Shown: positions 1 to 3,915 of the stretch, piece by piece
Numbering within the stretch: position 1 is the first letter of the stretch
How the letters are laid out: each line of letters starts with the position of its first letter
Origin: Thiobacillus sp.
Lineage (GTDB): Bacteria; Pseudomonadota; Gammaproteobacteria; Burkholderiales; Thiobacillaceae
Assembly: GCF_024708915.1 (NCBI RefSeq)
Contig: NZ_JANJXQ010000074.1
Span: 1-6,896, forward strand
DNA length: 6,896 bases
Reading direction: 5' to 3'
The notes under the pieces: model-generated
Told to the model about the DNA's origin: nothing
Database searches by the model: none
What the model saw: only the letters and a program-made list of their open reading frames with translations
Program-made: the position numbers and the translations under genes

Positions 1-219
1 GCGGTGGCCCACGACGCCAAGGTGTTCCACGCCGGCACCGCCGTGAAGGATGGCCGGGTGGTCACCGCCGGTGGCCGCGTGCTGTGCGCCACCGCGCTGG
101 GCGACAGCGTGGGCGAGGCCCAGGCGCGCGCCTACGCCCTGGCCGGCAAGATCAGCTGGGACGGCCTGTTCTACCGCCAGGACATCGCCTGGCGCGCCAT
201 CCAGCGCGAAGAGGGCTGA
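1..219 (+). CDS. purD: Phosphoribosylamine-glycine ligase (GARS), C-terminal end, partial
   Basis: Only the last 72 codons of the gene are in the window, read in frame from base 1 to a TGA stop. They match the C-terminal domain of PurD: the KVFHAGT segment, then VVTAGGRVLCATALGD, then AQARAYALAGKISWDG and the closing FYRQDIAWRAI, all hallmarks of this family. PurD joins phosphoribosylamine and glycine using ATP in the second step of cytoplasmic purine synthesis. The ATP-grasp catalytic domain lies upstream of the window. The next gene starts 5 bases after the stop, so the two are probably co-transcribed. The segment appears intact; identification is firm despite the truncation by the window edge. 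Confidence 0.95.
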   Translation, partial: AVAHDAKVFHAGTAVKDGRVVTAGGRVLCATALGDSVGEAQARAYALAGKISWDGLFYRQDIAWRAIQREEG

Positions 220-224
220 GCCCC

Positions 225-821
225 ATGGCCGCCATGTTCCCCGCCAGCCCGACGCTGACCTTCCACGACCCGCTGGGCGAGATGCTGGGCGCGGGGGACG
301 GGCGCTACGTCTACAGCTTCGACGATGCGGTGAAGCTGGCCGGCCACGCCTGCCCCACCGTGGCCGGCGGCTTCCTGCTGGTGCTGGGCGCGGTGGAACG
401 GCTGTACGGCGACGAGATGCCGCAGCGCGGCGGCCTGCGCGTCACCGTCCACGCCGCCGTCGACCAGGGCGCCACCGGGCCGCTGAGCCAGGTGCTGACC
501 CTGCTCACCGGCGCCGCCGCGGAGAACGGTTTCCATGGCCTCGCCGGCCAGCAGGTGCGGCACCAGCTGCTGCAGTTCGCCCCGGACGGCGCCAGCGGCC
601 CCCTGCGCTGCACCTTCGAGCGCCGGGACAGCGGCCGGCAGATCACCCTGACCTATGACCCCTCCAGCATCCCGCCGGCGCCGGGCATGATGGCCGACAT
701 GCAGGCGGTACTCGGCGGCCAGGCCGACGCCACCACCACCCAGCGCTTCCGCACCGCCTGGCGCGAGCGGGTGGAGCGGCTGTTGGCAGACCGCGGCCGG
801 CACACCGTATTCCAGCCCTGA
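225..821 (+). CDS. FmdE-like domain protein of unknown function
   Basis: A 198-residue protein. Residues 40-44 read GHACP, followed by TVAGGFLLVLGA, resembling the GHxCPG...G region at the start of FmdE-type domains (named after formylmethanofuran dehydrogenase subunit E), where the His and Cys are candidate metal ligands. An ITGAA-like segment (LLTGAAAENGF, about residues 91-101) and a following GLAGQQVRHQLLQF stretch also fit this group. No signal peptide or membrane segment is seen, so it is probably cytoplasmic. I chose ATG 225 because GAAGAGG at 208-214 sits 10 bases upstream; ATG 234 is an alternative without a clear ribosome site. A longer open frame extends upstream but overlaps purD. 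The 5-base gap to purD suggests an operon. The family call comes from motif recall and the function is unknown. Confidence 0.7.
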   Translation: MAAMFPASPTLTFHDPLGEMLGAGDGRYVYSFDDAVKLAGHACPTVAGGFLLVLGAVERLYGDEMPQRGGLRVTVHAAVDQGATGPLSQVLTLLTGAAAENGFHGLAGQQVRHQLLQFAPDGASGPLRCTFERRDSGRQITLTYDPSSIPPAPGMMADMQAVLGGQADATTTQRFRTAWRERVERLLADRGRHTVFQP

Positions 822-900
822 GCGGCCGGGTGTCTGGCCTTTACCCCCTGGATTTGCGTATCATGCCCAGACCTCTGCGCGCGCATTCGCCCAAACAGCG

Positions 901-950
901 GCAACGAATTCAACGAATACAAAACCAATAGATTTATTTTTATTTCTTTT
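901..950 (+). promoter_or_regulatory. AT-rich leader upstream of the phosphoribulokinase gene
   Basis: 38 of these 50 bases are A or T, in sharp contrast to the GC-rich genes on both sides. The stretch contains a tandem direct repeat, CAACGAAT at 902-909 and again at 911-918, and a T-rich run just before the ribosome site. The AT content and the position suggest the promoter or an untranslated leader. I could not find a convincing paired -35/-10. TATCAT at 859-864 and TAGATT at 929-934 are only weak -10 candidates. A LysR-type CbbR site would be expected for a Calvin-cycle gene, but I could not see a clear one. Confidence 0.4.
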
Positions 951-956
951 AAGGAG
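951..956 (+). promoter_or_regulatory. Ribosome binding site of the phosphoribulokinase gene
   Basis: AAGGAG lies 8 bases before ATG 965. It decides the start: another ATG at 960 is only 3 bases from this site and is out of frame with the kinase. Confidence 0.8.
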
Positions 957-964
957 CACATGAA

Positions 965-1849
965 ATGTCCGAGAAGCATCCAGTGATCGCGGTCACCGGT
1001 TCCTCCGGTGCCGGCACGACCACGGTCAAGAACGCCTTCGAACACATCTTCCACCGCGAAAGCATCAAGCCGCTGGTGGTGGAAGGCGATTCGTTCCACC
1101 GCTACGACCGCGCCTCCATGAAGAAGGCCCTGGAAGAGTTCGCCAAGAAGGGCAAGAACCTGTCCCACTTCGGCCCCGACGCCAACCACTTCGACCTGCT
1201 GGCCGAGACCTTCGCCACCTACAGCCGCACCGGCAAGTGCAAGCGCCGCTACTACATCCACAGCGATGCCGAGGCCGTCGAGCACAACGCCCGCCTGAAC
1301 GCCAGCTACAAGGCCGGTGAGTTCACGCCGTGGGAAACCATCAGCGACAAGACCGACCTGCTGTTCTACGAAGGGCTGCACGGCGGCGTGGTGGACGGCA
1401 AGGTGGACGTGGCCGCACAGACCGACCTGCTGATCGGCGTGGTGCCCATCGTCAACCTGGAATGGATCCAGAAGATCTTCCGCGACAACGCCCAGCGCGG
1501 CTACTCCGCCGAGGCCATCGTCGACACCATCCTGCGCCGCATGCCGGACTACGTGAACTACATCACCCCGCAGTTCTCGCGCACCGACATCAACTTCCAG
1601 CGCGTGTCCACCGTCGACACCTCCAACCCCTTCATCACCCGCGACATTCCGACGCCGGACGAAAGCTTCATCGTGATCCGCTTCCGCGAACCCAAGGGTG
1701 TCGATTTTCCCTACCTGCTGAACATGATCCCGAATTCCTTCATGTCGCGCCGCAACACCCTCGTGGTGCCGGGCGCCAAGATGGGCTTCGCCATGGAGCT
1801 GATCCTGGCCCCCATCATCCAGGACATGATCGCCGGCAAGGGCAAGTAA
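965..1849 (+). CDS. cbbP: Phosphoribulokinase, class I (proteobacterial type)
   Basis: A 294-residue protein of normal class I length. It phosphorylates ribulose 5-phosphate with ATP to give ribulose 1,5-bisphosphate, the substrate of RuBisCO in the Calvin-Benson-Bassham cycle. The P-loop is GSSGAGTT at residues 12-19. Residues D42, H45 and R49 in VEGDSFHRYDR correspond to the catalytic base and sugar-phosphate contacts known from the Rhodobacter sphaeroides enzyme. EGLHGG is at 136-141, and K170, R173 and D174 in QKIFRD match its substrate and allosteric residues with a constant offset of five. The C-terminal half is also typical (NYITPQFSRTDINFQRV, and MIPNSFMSRRNTLVVPG). The start is fixed by the AAGGAG site. 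The gene stands alone between an AT-rich leader and a terminator, without rbcL/S, cbbR or other cycle genes nearby. It looks complete, with no missing key residue. Confidence 0.96.
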   Translation: MSEKHPVIAVTGSSGAGTTTVKNAFEHIFHRESIKPLVVEGDSFHRYDRASMKKALEEFAKKGKNLSHFGPDANHFDLLAETFATYSRTGKCKRRYYIHSDAEAVEHNARLNASYKAGEFTPWETISDKTDLLFYEGLHGGVVDGKVDVAAQTDLLIGVVPIVNLEWIQKIFRDNAQRGYSAEAIVDTILRRMPDYVNYITPQFSRTDINFQRVSTVDTSNPFITRDIPTPDESFIVIRFREPKGVDFPYLLNMIPNSFMSRRNTLVVPGAKMGFAMELILAPIIQDMIAGKGK

Positions 1850-1869
1850 AACCCGGCTTCACCAACGAG

Positions 1870-1896
1870 AAGGGCGACCCGCGGGTCGCCCTTTTT
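1870..1896 (+). terminator. Rho-independent terminator after phosphoribulokinase
   Basis: A perfect palindrome runs AAGGGCGACCCG / CGGGTCGCCCTT and is followed directly by more T residues (TTTTT at 1892-1896). The stem begins 21 bases after the cbbP stop. The opposite strand carries only a weak T-rich tail (TTCTCGTT), so it may stop transcripts of the convergent phoX-like gene less efficiently; that gene ends at 1928, on the other side of the hairpin. Confidence 0.92.
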
Positions 1897-1927
1897 CACA
1901 TCCGCCTCCAGCGGGCGCAGGCGATGA

Positions 1928-3466
1928 TTATTTCTTGCCTTTGCTGGCGCCGCCAACCCTGGGCGAGACGATCATCTGCACCTGGCCGCCCTGCACCCGT
2001 TCGCCTGGCTTGCTGTAGTGCGCCTGGGTGTTGGTGAGATAGTAGCGGCGGCCCGCTTCGTACCAGGTGGCGTTGGCGACGATGTCGGTGACGTCGATCA
2101 CGCCCGAGTTTTCCTCGTCGCGGGTGAGGAAGTCCGGCGCGCCCGGCAGGAAGCGCTTGCGGTCGCTCTCGAATATCTGCACCGCCACGCCGGTGACCGG
2201 ATTGAATTTCCAGATTTTAGCGATGTAGTCGCTGCCGCCCGGGTCTTCCTGGATGAGGATGTCGCCGTCACCGTCGACCACCATGTTGTCGAAGGAACGC
2301 GCGGTCTGGCCGTCGGTGCCGACGAGGCTGGCCGAATCGAGCACCATCTCGATCGTGCCGCCCGTCGGCTTGGCGATCGAGTCGAAGGTGAACTTGTAGA
2401 GGCGGGCGGTCGCACCGGTGCGGCCGGTGGTCACCCAGTAGAACACCTTGGGATTCCGGGTATCCCAGTGGCCATCCTCGGGGCGGGCGAACTCGGTGAC
2501 GTCGCGTGCCGTCGACCGGGTCTGCAACTGCGCGCCGCTGTCGAGCGCGGCGACGTCGGACAGCTCGACCAGCTCGAAGCTGCCGTTGATCGCGCCGGTC
2601 TCCAGTTTGACCAGGCCGTTGGTGTAGTTGGCGCCGCCGTTGTTGACGCGCACGCCGTAGAGCTTGCCGTACATGAGGCCGGCCTGCTCGACCGGATTGC
2701 CCGAAGTTTGCTTGTCGCCGACGTAGAGATAGGCCTGACCGGGACTGGAATCGTCGAGGCCGACCACCAGGGTCTTGTCGCCAGCGTTCGGGTGGGCGAG
2801 CGCGTTCTCATATGAGAAGCGGCCGAGGTAGGGCAACGGGTAGGTCGTGCCCTTCTCGTCGCCGGTGACGACGGTGGCGTAGGCGCGGCCTTCGGCGCCG
2901 GCTTCCTCACCTTTCATGTAGATGCGGCCGTCAAAGCCGCGGCCGGTCGCCGGGTTGAAGAAGGCGGCCCTGGCGGGCAGGTCGGCGGAGCAGAAGCGGC
3001 CGAACCGGGTCGCGCCGGTAGCGTCGACGAACTGCTTGTTGAGCTTGTCCCAGCCCATGACCCGGGTGATGAGATCCTCGCCCTGCACGATCTGCCTACT
3101 GTCCAGGTGCAGAGTCCACTGCGACACGAAGGCGCCGGTCGCGCCGTGGGCACGCGGGATGCCTTGCGTGGCGCCCAGTTCGTGGCTAACAAAGAAGGTC
3201 ATGAAGGCCTTGTCGGCGACATAGCCACCGTTCCCGGCGAACTTGCCCGGCAGCGCACCCATGCCGTCGGGAATGCCGACCATGCGGTAGTCGACGTTCC
3301 TGGCGGAATCGCCGACGCTGATCAGCGAGACGACTTCCCAGCCGGGAGCGGTGGGGACGATATAGGGGGTCTGCGCGCTTTGCGGACCGGTGGTGCTTTG
3401 CGCGTGGACGGCGGCGGCGGCGAGTGCGAGGCTGACGCCGAGGGCGACGGGACTGAGCCTGAGCAT
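1928..3466 (-). CDS. Exported PhoX/DUF839-like protein (putative alkaline phosphatase)
   Basis: A 512-residue protein starting with a Sec-type signal peptide: MLRLSP, a hydrophobic core to about residue 20, and a likely cut after VHA at 22. The mature part has segments of the DUF839/PhoX group: SHELG (94-98), GRFCSADLP (156-164), KGEEAGAEGRAY (185-196), GLDDSSPGQAYLYVG (236-250), FARPEDGHWD (326-335), DGDGDILIQEDPGG (398-411). The acidic runs could bind Ca/Fe as in PhoX phosphatases, which release phosphate from organic esters in the periplasm or outside the cell. No twin-arginine motif is present although classical PhoX is Tat-exported, and the TCEEN-like segment I associate with classical PhoX is not seen, so it belongs to a divergent branch. 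The start is supported by AGGAG 9 bases upstream. A candidate Pho box lies about 80 bases before the start. The enzyme activity is inferred from the family. Confidence 0.82.
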   Translation of the reverse strand: MLRLSPVALGVSLALAAAAVHAQSTTGPQSAQTPYIVPTAPGWEVVSLISVGDSARNVDYRMVGIPDGMGALPGKFAGNGGYVADKAFMTFFVSHELGATQGIPRAHGATGAFVSQWTLHLDSRQIVQGEDLITRVMGWDKLNKQFVDATGATRFGRFCSADLPARAAFFNPATGRGFDGRIYMKGEEAGAEGRAYATVVTGDEKGTTYPLPYLGRFSYENALAHPNAGDKTLVVGLDDSSPGQAYLYVGDKQTSGNPVEQAGLMYGKLYGVRVNNGGANYTNGLVKLETGAINGSFELVELSDVAALDSGAQLQTRSTARDVTEFARPEDGHWDTRNPKVFYWVTTGRTGATARLYKFTFDSIAKPTGGTIEMVLDSASLVGTDGQTARSFDNMVVDGDGDILIQEDPGGSDYIAKIWKFNPVTGVAVQIFESDRKRFLPGAPDFLTRDEENSGVIDVTDIVANATWYEAGRRYYLTNTQAHYSKPGERVQGGQVQMIVSPRVGGASKGKK

Positions 3467-3470
3467 GGGT

Positions 3471-3480
3471 TTCCTCTCCT
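3471..3480 (-). promoter_or_regulatory. Ribosome binding site of the phoX-like gene
   Basis: Read on the minus strand, AGGAGAGGAA lies just before the ATG at 3466. The AGGAG part is 9 bases from the start codon, a good spacing, and it supports the start that gives the signal peptide. Confidence 0.75.
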
Positions 3481-3545
3481 GATGTTGCGGGGGTTGGCTG
3501 GCGCCGGGTAGCGGGTATCCGACGCGCGCAATGTCGCGTAGCGAG

Positions 3546-3574
3546 ATGACACCAGGATGAAGGAAGCATGAACG
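3546..3574 (-). promoter_or_regulatory. Candidate PhoB-binding site (Pho box), three half-sites
   Basis: On the minus strand, three 7-base units recur at exact 11-base steps: CGTTCAT (3574-3568), CCTTCAT (3563-3557) and GTGTCAT (3552-3546), separated by 4-base spacers. The established Pho box is made of CTGTCAT-type 7-mers with 4-base spacers; the units match that consensus at 5, 5 and 6 of 7 positions. Ten bases after the last unit, the distance seen in Escherichia coli pho promoters, is GACATT (3535-3530), a poor -10 with 3 of 6 matches. The site lies upstream of a PhoX-like phosphatase gene, a typical Pho-regulon member. Period and context are seen directly; PhoB binding is inferred. Confidence 0.55.
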
Positions 3575-3579
3575 CTCGC

Positions 3580-3594
3580 CGCGCCGTAGGCGCG
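3580..3594. repeat. Short perfect inverted repeat
   Basis: CGCGCC (3580-3585) and GGCGCG (3589-3594) form a 6-base stem with a 3-base loop in the gap between the MoaD-like gene and the phoX-like gene. No T-run follows it on either strand (AAAATA on the plus strand, GCGAGCG on the minus strand), so it is not a clear terminator. It lies 5 bases upstream of the candidate Pho box and could attenuate transcripts from the MoaD-like gene or be incidental. Confidence 0.35.
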
Positions 3595-3616
3595 AAAATA
3601 GCGTTAACAGGCCCTA

Positions 3617-3868
3617 CTAAGCCACCGCGAAGCCGACCAGCGCGATCTCGTCGCCATCCTTGATCGCCGACGATTTCTCGGCGAACTGCCTGTTGATGGT
3701 GACGTTGAGCTTGGGATTGCCGAGCAGCATCTTCTTCCACCTCTCGCCGCGCCTGGACAGCACGAACAGCAGCCGCTCGACGTCGGTGACATCCGCAGGC
3801 AGGACGATTTCGTCGGAGGCCATGCCGAGGGTTTCGACGAGGTCGCCGAAAAACAGGATTTTCACCAT
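3617..3868 (-). CDS. MoaD/ThiS-like ubiquitin-fold small protein lacking C-terminal Gly-Gly
   Basis: An 83-residue protein with the outline of MoaD/ThiS sulfur carriers: an opening beta strand VKILFFGDLVETLG (2-15), a middle helix with ERLLFVLSRRGERW (31-44), VTINRQFAEK (56-65), and a late DGDEIALV (71-78). Sulfur carriers end in Gly-Gly, whose terminus is adenylated and thiocarboxylated to supply sulfur to molybdopterin or thiamine. This protein instead ends ...GFAVA, so the classical chemistry should not work as written. I prefer ATG 3868 because AAAGG lies 7 bases upstream and the homology starts there; ATG 3892 in the same frame would add 8 residues (MTNYKGPT). It is divergent from uvrD and in the same direction as the phoX-like gene, 150 bases away. 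No other molybdopterin or thiamine gene is nearby. The fold call is fairly good; the role is unknown. Confidence 0.72.
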   Translation of the reverse strand: MVKILFFGDLVETLGMASDEIVLPADVTDVERLLFVLSRRGERWKKMLLGNPKLNVTINRQFAEKSSAIKDGDEIALVGFAVA

Positions 3869-3879
3869 GGTGGGGCCTT

Positions 3880-3885
3880 TATAAT
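3880..3885 (+). promoter_or_regulatory. Candidate -10 element of the uvrD promoter
   Basis: TATAAT, a perfect -10 consensus, lies in the 47-base region between the divergent starts. It would place transcription start near 3892 and give a leader of about 24 bases to ATG 3916. No good -35 is present at the expected distance (the region reads GATTTTCA). No LexA-type SOS box is visible, although uvrD is SOS-controlled in Escherichia coli. Confidence 0.5.
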
Positions 3886-3902
3886 TCGTCATTGACCGCC
3901 CG

Positions 3903-3908
3903 ATTTTA
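3903..3908 (-). promoter_or_regulatory. Candidate -10 element of the MoaD-like gene promoter
   Basis: On the minus strand TAAAAT matches 5 of 6 bases of the -10 consensus, 34 bases before ATG 3868, implying a leader of roughly 28 bases. The expected -35 region falls inside the start of uvrD and shows no good match. The two divergent promoters would overlap. Confidence 0.3.
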
Positions 3909-3915
3909 CCCCCGT

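Noticed and set aside
84..224. Longer N-terminus for the FmdE-like protein.
   Set aside because: The extension overlaps purD in another frame, is Arg/Gly-rich and lacks a ribosome site; ATG 225 has one.
822..845. Possible terminator after the FmdE-like gene, GGCC...GGCC followed by TTTA.
   Set aside because: The stem is only 4 bases with an 8-base loop and a short T-run, too weak to call.
2018..2815. Long plus-strand open frame opposite the phoX-like gene.
   Set aside because: It is a GC-rich antisense shadow with repetitive Val/Ala/Gly/Asp composition and no recognisable domain, while the minus strand has a signal peptide, a ribosome site and family motifs.
3580..3600. Inverted repeat as terminator of the MoaD-like gene.
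   Set aside because: The T-rich part lies before the stem, not after it, in the direction of transcription; recorded only as a repeat.
3869..3915. SOS (LexA) box upstream of uvrD.
   Set aside because: No CTG-N10-CAG type palindrome is present in the intergenic region.
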